A stretch of DNA of 64,000 bases from CAYNNQ01 sp964398785 (lineage in GTDB: Bacteria > Desulfobacterota > Desulfovibrionia > Desulfovibrionales > Desulfonatronovibrionaceae): assembly GCA_964398785.1 (NCBI GenBank), contig CAYNNQ010000009.1:15181-79180 (forward strand), in the 5' to 3' direction. This document shows positions 25,752 through 34,568 of this stretch, one piece after another. Below the pieces are notes generated by a model. The model did no database searches. It saw only the letters and a list, made by a program, of their open reading frames with translations, and had not been told where the DNA came from. A program made the position numbers and the translations under genes. Positions within the stretch are counted from its first letter, which is position 1, and each line of letters begins with the position of its first letter.

Positions 25752-26630
25752 ATGGCCTCACTTAGGGACATAAAACAACAGATAAGCGCAGTTAAAAAGA
25801 CGAAGCAGATCACAAGGGCCATGAACATGGTTGCTTCGGCTAAATTGCGCAAAGCTCAGGACAGGATTGAGCGTTTTCGTCCCTATGCAGATAAATACAA
25901 GGAGACGATAGGCGAACTCTCCTCACGTGCGGACAGCAATGCACATCCTCTTTTGGAGAAACGTGAAGAGATCCACAATGTGGGTATTATCATGGTTACC
26001 TCGGAAAAAGGACTTTGCGGCAGCTTTAATGCGAATATCAGCAAAAAAGCCAAAGAGCTGGCCGATAAGTGTGCTTCCGAGGGGAAAAATGCCTATACAT
26101 TCTGCGTAGGGAAAAAGGGCTGTGATTTCATGCGCAAGCGCAACTATGAAATCATGGACAGGAAAGCCGATGTAATGAACAGCTTTGATTTCCAGCTGGC
26201 GTTGGATATCGGGGAAACGGTAATAGAAAAATATCTTGCTGCTGAATTGGACGAAGTCCACATAGTCTACGGAAAGTTCGTGAACGTGGTCAAACAACTT
26301 TCCGTGTCCGCGCAGATCCTGCCGGTTGTCCCGGAAGAAGGAGAGGATGAAGAGGGCTCCGGCAGCAGTGAATATATTTTTGAGCCCTCAGTAGAAGGGC
26401 TTTTGGCCGAACTTTTACCCAAGTATGTAAAAGTCCAGATATACAGAGGCCTTTTGGATACATCTGCCAGCGAGCACGCGGCCAGAATGAATGCAATGGA
26501 TAATGCCACCAAAAACTGTGACGAAATGGTGGATAATTTGACCCATGCATACAATAAAGCCAGACAAGCAAGCATCACCACGGAGCTGATGGATATAGTT
26601 GGCGGTGCTGAAGCACTCAAACAAGGATAA
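25752..26630 (+). CDS. atpG: ATP synthase F1 subunit gamma
   Basis: 292 residues. The N-terminus is 'SLRDIKQQISAVKKTKQITRAMNMVASAKLRKAQ', and the C-terminal signature reads 'ASEHAARMNAMDNATKNCDEMVDNLTHAYNKARQASITTELMDIVGGAEAL'. Gamma is the rotating central shaft. Ordinary operon spacing on both sides. Confidence 0.97.
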   Translation: MASLRDIKQQISAVKKTKQITRAMNMVASAKLRKAQDRIERFRPYADKYKETIGELSSRADSNAHPLLEKREEIHNVGIIMVTSEKGLCGSFNANISKKAKELADKCASEGKNAYTFCVGKKGCDFMRKRNYEIMDRKADVMNSFDFQLALDIGETVIEKYLAAELDEVHIVYGKFVNVVKQLSVSAQILPVVPEEGEDEEGSGSSEYIFEPSVEGLLAELLPKYVKVQIYRGLLDTSASEHAARMNAMDNATKNCDEMVDNLTHAYNKARQASITTELMDIVGGAEALKQG

Positions 26631-26646
26631 GAGGGGGCTTTGATAA

Positions 26647-28056
26647 ATGAGTGAACAAAATGTGGGAAAAATAGTACAGGTTATTGGGCCGGTTGTAGAC
26701 GCAGAGTTTCCGGAAGGACAGCTTCCCAATCTAATGAATGCGTTGTACATAACTAATCCGGCTCTTGGCGAGGAGGAGGACAATCTTGTTGTCGAGGTTG
26801 CTCAGCAGCTGGGGAACAACGTTGTCCGCTGCATCGCCATGGATGGAACCGATGGGTTGGTGCGGGGAATGGATGTCAAGGATGCGGGGAAACCCATAGC
26901 CACGCCCGTTGGCAAGGCTTCCTTGGGAAGGATCCTCAATGTTGTCGGCCGCCCCGTGGACGAACAGGGCCCCGTTGATGAGTCCAAGACCAGACCCATT
27001 CACAGGGAATCTCCTTCCTTTGTGGAACAGAGCACGGAGATTGAGCTCCTGGAGACCGGCGTCAAGGTTATTGATCTCCTGGTGCCATTCCCCAAGGGGG
27101 GTAAAATGGGCATGTTTGGCGGTGCCGGTGTGGGCAAGACTGTTGTCCTTATGGAGATGATTAACAATATCGCCAAGCAACACGGTGGTATTTCCGTTTT
27201 CGCCGGTGTTGGAGAGCGTACCCGCGAAGGAAATGACTTATATCACGAGATGATTGAGGCCGGGGTCCTGGACAACGCCGCCTTGATTTACGGTCAGATG
27301 AATGAACCTCCGGGAGCCCGTTCCCGAGTCGCCCTGACAGCTCTTACCTGTGCCGAGTATTTCCGGGACGAGGAGAATCAGGACGTGCTTCTGTTTATCG
27401 ATAATATTTTCCGTTTTACCCAGGCGGGAATGGAGGTTTCCGCGCTCTTGGGCCGCATGCCTTCGGCTGTGGGATATCAGCCCACGCTGGGTACGGATCT
27501 GGGTGAATTGCAGGAAAGGATTACCTCCACTGATAAAGGTTCCATTACTTCAGTACAGGCGGTTTACGTCCCTGCGGACGACTTGACTGACCCCGCCCCG
27601 GCGACAACCTTTGCCCATTTGGATGGGACTATTGTTTTGTCCCGGCAAATTGTCGAACTGGGTATTTATCCTGCCGTGGATCCTCTGGACTCCACGTCAC
27701 GTATTCTGGATCCCAGCATTCTGGGCAATGAGCACTATACCGTGGCCCGGGAGGTACAGCAGATCCTGCAGAAATACAAGGATCTTCAGGATATTATTGC
27801 CATTCTGGGCATGGAGGAACTCTCTGACGAGGACAAGTTGACTGTCAGTAGAGCCCGCAAGATGCAGCGTTTCCTTTCCCAGCCCTTTTTTGTTGCTGCT
27901 CAGTTTACGGGCAAGGAAGGCCGTTATGTGCAAGTCGAGGAGACTGTCCGCGGATTTCGGGAAATAATCGACGGGAAGCACGACGATATCCCTGAAGGTG
28001 CTTTTTACATGGTGGGAACCATTGATGAAGCTCTGGAGAACGCCAAAAACATGTAA
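26647..28056 (+). CDS. atpD: ATP synthase F1 subunit beta (catalytic)
   Basis: 469 residues. The P-loop 'GGAGVGKTVVLMEMINN', 'GVGERTREGNDLYHEM', the Walker B region 'VLLFIDNIFRFTQAGMEVSALLGRMPSAVGYQPTL' and the 'DDLTDPAPATTFAHLD' catalytic loop are all intact. The C-terminal helical DELSDED-type segment is 'EELSDEDKL'. This is the catalytic subunit of the F1 head. Confidence 0.98.
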   Translation: MSEQNVGKIVQVIGPVVDAEFPEGQLPNLMNALYITNPALGEEEDNLVVEVAQQLGNNVVRCIAMDGTDGLVRGMDVKDAGKPIATPVGKASLGRILNVVGRPVDEQGPVDESKTRPIHRESPSFVEQSTEIELLETGVKVIDLLVPFPKGGKMGMFGGAGVGKTVVLMEMINNIAKQHGGISVFAGVGERTREGNDLYHEMIEAGVLDNAALIYGQMNEPPGARSRVALTALTCAEYFRDEENQDVLLFIDNIFRFTQAGMEVSALLGRMPSAVGYQPTLGTDLGELQERITSTDKGSITSVQAVYVPADDLTDPAPATTFAHLDGTIVLSRQIVELGIYPAVDPLDSTSRILDPSILGNEHYTVAREVQQILQKYKDLQDIIAILGMEELSDEDKLTVSRARKMQRFLSQPFFVAAQFTGKEGRYVQVEETVRGFREIIDGKHDDIPEGAFYMVGTIDEALENAKNM

Positions 28057-28069
28057 TTAAGGTGGTATC

Positions 28070-28498
28070 ATGGCCAGCACAGTCAATTTAGAAATAGTCA
28101 CACCGGACAGGAAATTGTTGTCCGAGGATGTGGAATATGTGGCCGCTCCCGGGGTCAGTGGGGAGTTCGGAGTACTTCCCAATCATATCCCCTTCCTTTC
28201 CGCGTTGGGAATTGGCAGTCTTTATTTCAAACAGAACGGGAAAAGATACTATGTGTTTATCTCCGGCGGTTTTGCCGAGGTGAATCCGGACAAGGTATCT
28301 GTTTTGGCGGAGATTGCGGAAAAAGCCGAGGAAATTGATCTGGAAAAGGCTAGGAATGCCCGGGAGAAAGCGGAAAAGAGATTGGCCGAGCAGCAGGATA
28401 AAGAGGCTTATGCCCGGGCTCAGGCCGCTATTGCTCATTCCATGCACAGGATCAAATGCCGTGAGAATGCTGTACAGGAAGGGACCTGTTCCAGATAG
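28070..28498 (+). CDS. atpC: ATP synthase F1 subunit epsilon
   Basis: 142 residues. The N-terminal beta-sandwich 'LEIVTPDRKLLSEDVEYVAAPGVSGEFGVLPNHIPFLSALGIG' and the C-terminal two-helix hairpin ('EKAEEIDLEKARNAREKAEKRLAEQQD') are typical. It is the last gene of the operon, followed by a terminator. No atpB, atpE or atpI lies in this window, so the membrane ring is encoded elsewhere. Confidence 0.95.
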   Translation: MASTVNLEIVTPDRKLLSEDVEYVAAPGVSGEFGVLPNHIPFLSALGIGSLYFKQNGKRYYVFISGGFAEVNPDKVSVLAEIAEKAEEIDLEKARNAREKAEKRLAEQQDKEAYARAQAAIAHSMHRIKCRENAVQEGTCSR

Positions 28499-28525
28499 CT
28501 CGCCGGCTGCTTGAACTTATAAAAG

Positions 28526-28555
28526 AAGCCCCGCTTAGTCTAGTGGGGCTTTTTT
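28526..28555 (+). terminator. Rho-independent terminator after atpC
   Basis: AAGCCCC (28526-28532) pairs with GGGGCTT (28545-28551) around a short loop, followed by T's to 28555. Confidence 0.88.
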
Positions 28556-28610
28556 AGTGATATGTTGTTTAAAAAGGTTAAAGACCCTAGGTGATTTTGG
28601 GAGTCAGAAG

Positions 28611-29987
28611 ATGAATACGGAGTTTGCATATCCCGATGTGACAGGAGTGATTCTGGCGGCTGGCAAGGGCACGAGGATGCACAGTACTGGCCCCAAAGTG
28701 ATGCAGGAAATTCTGGGCAAGCCCATGCTGTGGTATGTACTGCAGGTCGCGCAAAGGGTGTGCACAAGTGTGTTTCCGGTAGTGGGATACAAGCGCGAGG
28801 AACTGAGCCAAACTTTTCCTGAGTGGACAGAGGCATTTGTTGTCCAGCATGAACAAAAAGGGACCGGACATGCCCTTGTTCAGGCCATGAAACATCCCGA
28901 AGTGAATGAATCCGGATATCTCTTGGTACTGAACGGAGACGCCCCACTTGTACCTGTGCATGTCTTGCAGGATTTTGTACGCGATTCCCGAGAAAATCGA
29001 TTGGAGCTCGGCATATTAAGCATGGAACCGGAGGATCCCGGCAATTATGGCCGGATAGTCCGTGACCATTCGGGGACAGTGGACAGAATCGTGGAAGCCA
29101 AGGATATAGAAAGTGCGGAAGTGAGTGAACTAAAGGAGGTAAACGCCGGGATATATCTAATCCAATCCTCTGTAGCCCATAAATTATTGACATGCCTGGA
29201 CACCTCCAACCAGCAAAATGAACTGTATCTGACCCAGGCGGTGGAAATTGGCCGAGAGCAGGGAATTAGTATTGGTGCCTTTAATTGCGGCAATCAACCA
29301 GCTCTTTTGGGGATCAACACGGTATCCGAGCTGGTGCAGCAGGAAGAACATCTACGCCAGTCCATTGTCCGGGATTGGATTGAGGAGGGAGTGATTATCC
29401 GCACTCCACACTCCGTGCGTATCGGGCCTGAGGTAAAAATTGAGGCCGGGGCACAGATTACCGGCCCTTGCGAAATACTGGGCCGTAGCTTTGTTTCCGC
29501 TTCTTCCCGGGTGGCCGGCAATACTTTCTTAAAAGACTGTGAAGTCCAGGGAGCACAAATAGAGCCATTTTCCCATCTGGAAAAAGCGACATTGCAAGAG
29601 GGGGCCAGAATCGGTCCGTTTGCCCGACTGCGACCGGACACCGATGTAGGAGAAGGTTCACGAGTGGGCAATTTCGTGGAAATCAAAAAGTCCACCTTGA
29701 ACCCCGGAAGCAAAGCGAACCATCTGAGCTATATTGGAGACACCGATGTGGGAGAGAAGTCCAATATAGGAGCGGGGACGATTACCTGTAACTACGACGG
29801 CAAGTCCAAACACAGAACGAGAATCGGGAAAGAAGCTTTTATCGGCAGCAATACAGCCCTTGTTGCCCCGGTTAGTGTGGGAGATCGGGCTCTGGTTGGG
29901 GCGGGCTCGACCATAACCAAGGACGTTCCGGAGGATTCTTTGGCAGTGGCACGGGAAAAGCAAAGGAACATGGCACGGAAAAAGTAG
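28611..29987 (+). CDS. glmU: Bifunctional GlcNAc-1-P uridyltransferase / glucosamine-1-phosphate acetyltransferase
   Basis: 458 residues from ATG 28611. The N-terminal pyrophosphorylase domain shows 'VILAAGKGTRMHSTGPKVM' and 'LNGDAPLV'. The C-terminal left-handed beta-helix domain shows repeated hexapeptides and 'SNIGAGTITCNYDGKSKHRTRIG' with 'FIGSNTALVAPVSVG'. It makes UDP-GlcNAc for peptidoglycan and lipid A, feeding the lpx genes in this window. A GTG at 28557 would add 18 residues with no ribosome site. Confidence 0.96.
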   Translation: MNTEFAYPDVTGVILAAGKGTRMHSTGPKVMQEILGKPMLWYVLQVAQRVCTSVFPVVGYKREELSQTFPEWTEAFVVQHEQKGTGHALVQAMKHPEVNESGYLLVLNGDAPLVPVHVLQDFVRDSRENRLELGILSMEPEDPGNYGRIVRDHSGTVDRIVEAKDIESAEVSELKEVNAGIYLIQSSVAHKLLTCLDTSNQQNELYLTQAVEIGREQGISIGAFNCGNQPALLGINTVSELVQQEEHLRQSIVRDWIEEGVIIRTPHSVRIGPEVKIEAGAQITGPCEILGRSFVSASSRVAGNTFLKDCEVQGAQIEPFSHLEKATLQEGARIGPFARLRPDTDVGEGSRVGNFVEIKKSTLNPGSKANHLSYIGDTDVGEKSNIGAGTITCNYDGKSKHRTRIGKEAFIGSNTALVAPVSVGDRALVGAGSTITKDVPEDSLAVAREKQRNMARKK

Positions 29988-30025
29988 CTTGCACTTAATT
30001 TTAAAAACAGGTAATCTTATATATA

Positions 30026-30205
30026 ATGGAAGCGTTGACGAAGTTATCACAAAAAATAGACGGTTTGCTCTCCCGGGTATCCAAGTTGGAGGAAGAGAAT
30101 CGCGATTTGCGTAAGGCCCTGGAAGAAGAGCAGCAGAAAAACGAGGCGGTTCTGGGCAAGGTCGATGAACTCTTGCAAAAGATGGAAGATGTTAATATTG
30201 ACTGA
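30026..30205 (+). CDS. Small coiled-coil protein, ZapB-like cell division factor
   Basis: 59 residues, almost entirely one coiled coil. Hydrophobic positions recur in heptads through 'LTKLSQKIDGLLSRVSKLE', 'ENRDLRKALEEEQQKNEAVL' and 'GKVDELLQKMEDVNID'. It lies 38 bp after glmU and ends 3 bp before zapA. ZapB of enterobacteria is a similarly short pure coiled coil, and a ZapB-like gene directly upstream of zapA is the simplest reading. Sequence identity in such coiled coils is uninformative, so function is inferred from size and neighbourhood. Confidence 0.7.
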   Translation: MEALTKLSQKIDGLLSRVSKLEEENRDLRKALEEEQQKNEAVLGKVDELLQKMEDVNID

Positions 30206-30208
30206 TTA

Positions 30209-30475
30209 ATGTCCAGTTATAATATAAACGTTTTGGGTTGGGACGTCTATTTCCGGACCAACGCCGGGCCGGAAAGGGTAGACAAGGCCTGCGGACTGCT
30301 CGAAGAACGTTTCAAACATTTGGACCAAAGGGGGAGGAATCTGAGCAAGGAGAAATTGCTCGTCTTCCTGGCTTTGGGACTTGCAGACGACTACTTGCAA
30401 ACCAAAGAAAGTCTTGAGGAAATTGAAAAGAAGTTGGACTCCCTTGTGCAGCGTTTGGAAAAGAAGGGAGAGTAA
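30209..30475 (+). CDS. zapA: Cell division protein ZapA
   Basis: 88 residues. The N-terminal part 'YNINVLGWDVYFRTNAGPERVDKACGLLEERF' matches the ZapA globular domain, and the C-terminal half is a coiled coil ('TKESLEEIEKKLDSLVQRLEKKG'). ZapA binds and bundles FtsZ filaments. It is coupled to the ZapB-like gene and is followed by 6S RNA, an order seen in many proteobacteria. Confidence 0.9.
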   Translation: MSSYNINVLGWDVYFRTNAGPERVDKACGLLEERFKHLDQRGRNLSKEKLLVFLALGLADDYLQTKESLEEIEKKLDSLVQRLEKKGE

Positions 30476-30500
30476 CATATTTTGTTTCCTGAATTTTGCT

Positions 30501-30506
30501 TATAAT
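30501..30506 (+). promoter_or_regulatory. -10 box for 6S RNA
   Basis: Consensus TATAAT lies about 6 nt before the inferred 6S RNA 5' end. The -35 region is not convincing. Confidence 0.6.
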
Positions 30507-30510
30507 GACC

Positions 30511-30682
30511 TGGAGAGTTGGTGATTGCCAGGATTTAAATTGAGCCAACACTTAATTAACGGGAGCCTAATGCAATGCCTGTGTGCATGCCTCCTTCGGG
30601 AGAGGAAGCCTAATGGTATTGCTGTGGCACCCACCTGGTAAACCGGGTTCAATTAAACCGCAACACGGCTCTCCGGGGAATA
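30511..30682 (+). ncRNA. ssrS: 6S RNA
   Basis: About 170 nt downstream of zapA, the usual location. The 5' segment TGGAGAG (30511-30517) pairs with CTCTCCGG (30670-30677) as a closing stem. The apical part 'GCATGCCTCCTTCGGGAG' followed by 'AGGAAGCCTAATG' closely resembles the E. coli 6S segment 'GCATGCTCGG...GAGAAGCCTTAA'. The 3' side 'CACCTGGTAAACCGGGTTCA' resembles the E. coli stretch 'CACCTTGAACCAAGGGTTCA'. 6S RNA mimics open promoter DNA and sequesters sigma-70 polymerase. Ends are approximate. 30683-30846 holds no gene that I can see. Confidence 0.82.
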
Positions 30683-30846
30683 TTGCATCCAGCAAGCCCC
30701 TTCGTTCCCCTTAGCCTATCGTTTGAACCTATCGAATTCGCTGTCAGTCTACCAATAATCCTGCTGTCTTATACTTTTCCCATGTCCAGCCCACATACAA
30801 GTCCTTTGTCCCGGAGCAAAGGTTAAACATAGATAAGGAGAATTTC

Positions 30847-32406
30847 ATGCTGGAGACGGTAATTATAACCGCGCTGGTCTGTTTAGGGGCCGGAGGAGCC
30901 GCAGGTTTTTTCGGGCAGAGGTACTTTTTGAGCAAGGAGTACGAGGAAAACAAAGAACTTGCGGACAAGATCCTGGAGGAAGCCCGACGAGAGGCGGAGA
31001 CAACAAAAAAAGACATGCTCCTTCAGGCCAAGGACGAGATTTATAAGCTGAAAAAAGAAAATGAATCCGAATGCAGGGAACGAGAAAAAGAGATAAAAAA
31101 ATCCGAGCAGAGGCTTCAGGAGAAAGAAGAACGACTGGAAAAGAAGATGGAGAAGACCACGCAAAAGGAGAGCGAGGTCTCGTCATGGGAAAATAGACTG
31201 GTCAAGCAGGAAAGGCAGTTGGAGGAAAAGGAAAACGAGTTGGAGGAGAAGATTGCCCAGCAGTCCAAAAGATTGGAGGAAATTTCCGGGCTTACGGCTG
31301 AAGAGGCCAAGAGGCGTTTGATTTCGGATATGGAAACGGAAGCCAAGCATGAAGCAGCAAAAAGGGTGCGGGTAATCGAGATGGAAGCCCAGGAAAAGGC
31401 CGCCAAAAAGGCAAAGGAGATCCTGGCGACAGCTGTACAGCGCTATGCTGGTGATTATGTAGGGGAAAATACGGTATCCGCTGTGGAACTGCCCAGTGAA
31501 GAGATGAAAGGTCGCATAATCGGTCGCGAGGGGCGGAATATCCGGACCCTGGAAGCGTCCACCGGCGTGGATCTGATTATCGACGATACACCGGAAACCG
31601 TGGTCCTTTCCGCCTACAGTCCCCTGCGCAGACAGATAGCCAAGCTGTCCTTGGAGAGGCTCATAAGCGATGGGCGCATCCATCCGGCCCGAATCGAGGA
31701 TATTGTGAACAAAGTGGAAAAGGAGATGGAAGTCAAAATCCGCGAAGCCGGTGAACAGGCGACTTTTGACGTGGGCGTGCACGGGATTCACGCTGAACTG
31801 GTAAAACTTTTGGGGCAATTGCATTACCGGACCAGCTTTTCGCAGAATGTTTTGCAGCATTCCCTGGAAGTGGCTTTTCTATGCGGAGTAATGGCTTCGG
31901 AATTGGGGATGGATGCCAAAAAAGCCAAAAGGGCTGGATTGCTTCACGATATAGGCAAGGCTGTGGATCACGAGATTGAGGGGCCGCATGCCTCGATTGG
32001 AGCAGATTTAGCCAAGAAACACGGGGAGTCTAAGGATATTGTCCATGCCATCGCCGCACACCACGAGGATGTGCAGCCCAACTCCGTGCTTGCGGTTCTG
32101 GTTCAGGCCGCGGACAGTCTTTCCGGTGCGCGACCCGGCGCCCGGAAAGAGCTTTTGGAGAATTACGTAAAGCGCCTTGAGGATTTGGAGAATATTGCCA
32201 AACAGTTCGAAGGGGTGAAAAGGGCTTTTGCCATTCAGGCCGGACGTGAATTGAGAATTATGGTGGACAGCGAGAAGGTGAACGACGACAATTCCTATCT
32301 GCTTTGCAAGGATATATCCAGGAATATTGAAGAGAATTTGACTTATCCCGGGCAGATAAAGGTAACATTGATACGGGAAAAGCGCTCGGTAGAATACGCC
32401 AAATAG
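30847..32406 (+). CDS. rny: Ribonuclease Y
   Basis: 519 residues. An N-terminal membrane anchor ('VIITALVCLGAGGAAGFF') is followed by ~170 residues of charged coiled coil. The KH domain 'LPSEEMKGRIIGREGRNIRTLEASTGVDLIIDDTPE' and the HD domain 'HSLEVAFLCGVMASELG', 'RAGLLHDIGKAVDHEIEGPHA' come next. RNase Y is the membrane-tethered endonuclease that starts mRNA decay. It is followed by a strong terminator. Confidence 0.97.
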   Translation: MLETVIITALVCLGAGGAAGFFGQRYFLSKEYEENKELADKILEEARREAETTKKDMLLQAKDEIYKLKKENESECREREKEIKKSEQRLQEKEERLEKKMEKTTQKESEVSSWENRLVKQERQLEEKENELEEKIAQQSKRLEEISGLTAEEAKRRLISDMETEAKHEAAKRVRVIEMEAQEKAAKKAKEILATAVQRYAGDYVGENTVSAVELPSEEMKGRIIGREGRNIRTLEASTGVDLIIDDTPETVVLSAYSPLRRQIAKLSLERLISDGRIHPARIEDIVNKVEKEMEVKIREAGEQATFDVGVHGIHAELVKLLGQLHYRTSFSQNVLQHSLEVAFLCGVMASELGMDAKKAKRAGLLHDIGKAVDHEIEGPHASIGADLAKKHGESKDIVHAIAAHHEDVQPNSVLAVLVQAADSLSGARPGARKELLENYVKRLEDLENIAKQFEGVKRAFAIQAGRELRIMVDSEKVNDDNSYLLCKDISRNIEENLTYPGQIKVTLIREKRSVEYAK

Positions 32407-32483
32407 TCCCCAAATTGAAGAGCGCCAAAACATGTCTACAGGCCCTTATTGGTTCTTTTAAAATCAGGGTAGAGAGGGAATAA

Positions 32484-32512
32484 AAAAAGGCAGGCCGTGA
32501 GCCTGCCTTTTT
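32484..32512. terminator. Rho-independent terminator after rny
   Basis: AAAAAGGCAGGC (32484-32495), loop CGTGA, then GCCTGCCTTTTT (32501-32512). A 12-bp stem with A/T tracts on both sides. Confidence 0.88.
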
Positions 32513-32525
32513 CTGGAAGATCCAT

Positions 32526-33320
32526 ATGAACACGCGGTTACTCTTTTTGGGTGATATTGTAGGCAAGTCCGGTAGAAAAAGGGTATTCAAAAGGGTACGC
32601 GATCTCTGCGCGCGTTTCGGGGCCGATGTGGTGGTGGCTAACGCGGAGAACGCATCCGGTGGACTGGGACTGACGGCCAAAAATGCCCAAGATCTGTTGG
32701 ACAGCGGAGTGGATTTGCTTACTTCCGGGAATCACATTTGGAAGTACAACGATATCGGGCCATTTTTGGAGGAGAATAAAAGGTGCATTCGTCCGGCAAA
32801 TTATCCCCTGGATCCACCCGGAAGGGGTGTGGCGCAGTTGGGTTTAACCCAAAACAGGGAATTGTATGTATTGAATCTTTTGGGGCGGACATACATGGAA
32901 CCTGTGGACTGTCCCTTTCAAGCAGCGGATCGATTCCTGAGCAATTTGCCCTTGAACTCTCCGGTAATTGTGGATTTTCATGCCGAGGCAACTTCGGAGA
33001 AAAAAGCCATGGCCTATTACTTGAGTGGTCGGGTAACAGCGGTAATTGGTACGCATACACATGTACAGACCAATGATGCGCAGGTTGTGGGAAACACCGG
33101 ATACGTAACAGACGCGGGTATGTGCGGACCCTTCAATTCCGTTCTGGGGATGGACCCGCGGACTGTGTTGCATAAATTTATCACCTCTAGACCGGTAAGA
33201 TTCAAGCTGGCTGACGGGCCGGTAGAGCTTTGTGGCGTGGTTGTGGATTTTGATCCGTACTGTGGAGCGTGCACGGATATATTTGTCTGGAAGGAAAACG
33301 GGCCGGGAGAAGAGCAATGA
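32526..33320 (+). CDS. TIGR00282-family metallophosphoesterase (YmdB-like)
   Basis: 264 residues. Metal-binding motifs are 'LLFLGDIVGKSGR', 'VVVANAENASGGLGLT', 'LLTSGNHIWKYNDI', 'VDFHAEATSEKKAMAYYLSGRVTAVIGTHTHVQTNDAQ' and 'TDAGMCGP'. Bacillus YmdB of this family is a cyclic-nucleotide phosphodiesterase that influences RNA turnover and development, and the frequent pairing with rny fits that. The stop overlaps the tyrS start (ATGA). Confidence 0.92.
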   Translation: MNTRLLFLGDIVGKSGRKRVFKRVRDLCARFGADVVVANAENASGGLGLTAKNAQDLLDSGVDLLTSGNHIWKYNDIGPFLEENKRCIRPANYPLDPPGRGVAQLGLTQNRELYVLNLLGRTYMEPVDCPFQAADRFLSNLPLNSPVIVDFHAEATSEKKAMAYYLSGRVTAVIGTHTHVQTNDAQVVGNTGYVTDAGMCGPFNSVLGMDPRTVLHKFITSRPVRFKLADGPVELCGVVVDFDPYCGACTDIFVWKENGPGEEQ

Positions 33321-34519
33321 AAAGCGTAGATGAACAAATGGGGCTTATACGCCGGGGGTGCGTGGAGATAATCGAAGAGGATGAACTGCGGGAGAAAATC
33401 GAGACAAAGGGGCGGCTGCGTATAAAAGCCGGGTTTGATCCCACTGCCCCCGACCTACATTTGGGACACACTGTACTTGTCCAGAAGTTGAAGCATTTTC
33501 AGGAGTTGGGGCATAAGGTCGTATTTCTGATAGGTGATTTCACCGGAATGATCGGGGATCCTTCCGGCAAGTCAGAAACCAGAAAGAAATTGACCCGAGA
33601 GGAGGTGGCAATTAATGCTGAGACCTATAAGCGCCAAATATTTCAGATTCTTGACCCCGCTCTTACAGAGATAACTTTCAATTCCCGGTGGATGGATGAG
33701 TTTGATGCCGCCGGTTTTATACAGCTTTGTTCCAGATATACAGTGGCCAGGATGCTGGAAAGGGACGATTTTGAAAAACGCATGCACGAGAATCGGCCTA
33801 TAGCGGTGCATGAATTTATTTATCCCCTTGTACAGGGGTATGATTCCGTGGCTCTGGAGGCTGATGTGGAGCTGGGAGGGACGGACCAGAAGTTCAATCT
33901 GCTTATGGGGCGCAATTTGCAACGCGAATATGGACAGGAGCCCCAGGTCGCTCTGACCATGCCCATCCTGGAAGGTCTGGACGGGGTGCAGAAAATGAGT
34001 AAGTCTTTGGGTAACTACGTAGGAATCCAGGACAGTCCCCGGGATATATTCGGAAAACTCATGTCCATATCCGATGAGCTTATGTGGAGATACTTCGAGC
34101 TTTTATCGGACCGTTCGCTCTCGGACATTGAAAATATGCAGCAAAGGGTGGAATCCGGCGACCTCCATCCCAAAGAGTGCAAGGAGAAGTTGGCCTGGGA
34201 ATTGACCTCGCGTTTCCATTCTCCCGGGGAAGCCGACAAGGAAATGGAGTCCTTCCGCTCCGTGTTCTCCAACCAGAAGGCTCCGGAGGAAATGCCCGGA
34301 TGCCGCGTCAGCCTGCAAAGCGGGGAGAATCGTGTGCTGGATGTTTTGCATAAAAGCGGGATTTGCAGTTCCAACAGTGAGATAAAGAGGCTATGCAAGC
34401 AAAATGCCGTGAGTATCTTTCAGGGGGAAAAGATCACCGATCCTTATGTCCCTCTAGAGACCGGGGAGCATGTGCTCAAAATAGGAAAAAAAAGGTTTTT
34501 GCGGGTAGTTGTGGACTAG
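33317..34519 (+). CDS. tyrS: Tyrosyl-tRNA synthetase (TyrZ/short-form type)
   Basis: 400 residues from ATG 33317, overlapping the preceding stop by 4 nt. The class I signatures are the HIGH-like 'PDLHLGHTVLVQKLKHFQELGHKV' and 'KMSKSLGNYVGI'. A C-terminal S4 RNA-binding domain ('VLDVLHKSGICSSNSEIKRLCKQNAVSIFQGEKI') is present. It charges tRNA-Tyr. Confidence 0.96.
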   Translation: MKSVDEQMGLIRRGCVEIIEEDELREKIETKGRLRIKAGFDPTAPDLHLGHTVLVQKLKHFQELGHKVVFLIGDFTGMIGDPSGKSETRKKLTREEVAINAETYKRQIFQILDPALTEITFNSRWMDEFDAAGFIQLCSRYTVARMLERDDFEKRMHENRPIAVHEFIYPLVQGYDSVALEADVELGGTDQKFNLLMGRNLQREYGQEPQVALTMPILEGLDGVQKMSKSLGNYVGIQDSPRDIFGKLMSISDELMWRYFELLSDRSLSDIENMQQRVESGDLHPKECKEKLAWELTSRFHSPGEADKEMESFRSVFSNQKAPEEMPGCRVSLQSGENRVLDVLHKSGICSSNSEIKRLCKQNAVSIFQGEKITDPYVPLETGEHVLKIGKKRFLRVVVD

Positions 34520-34568
34520 GCGGCAAAAAAGCCCAGCGCAATAGGACAAGATGGGGAGGTAAAAATAA

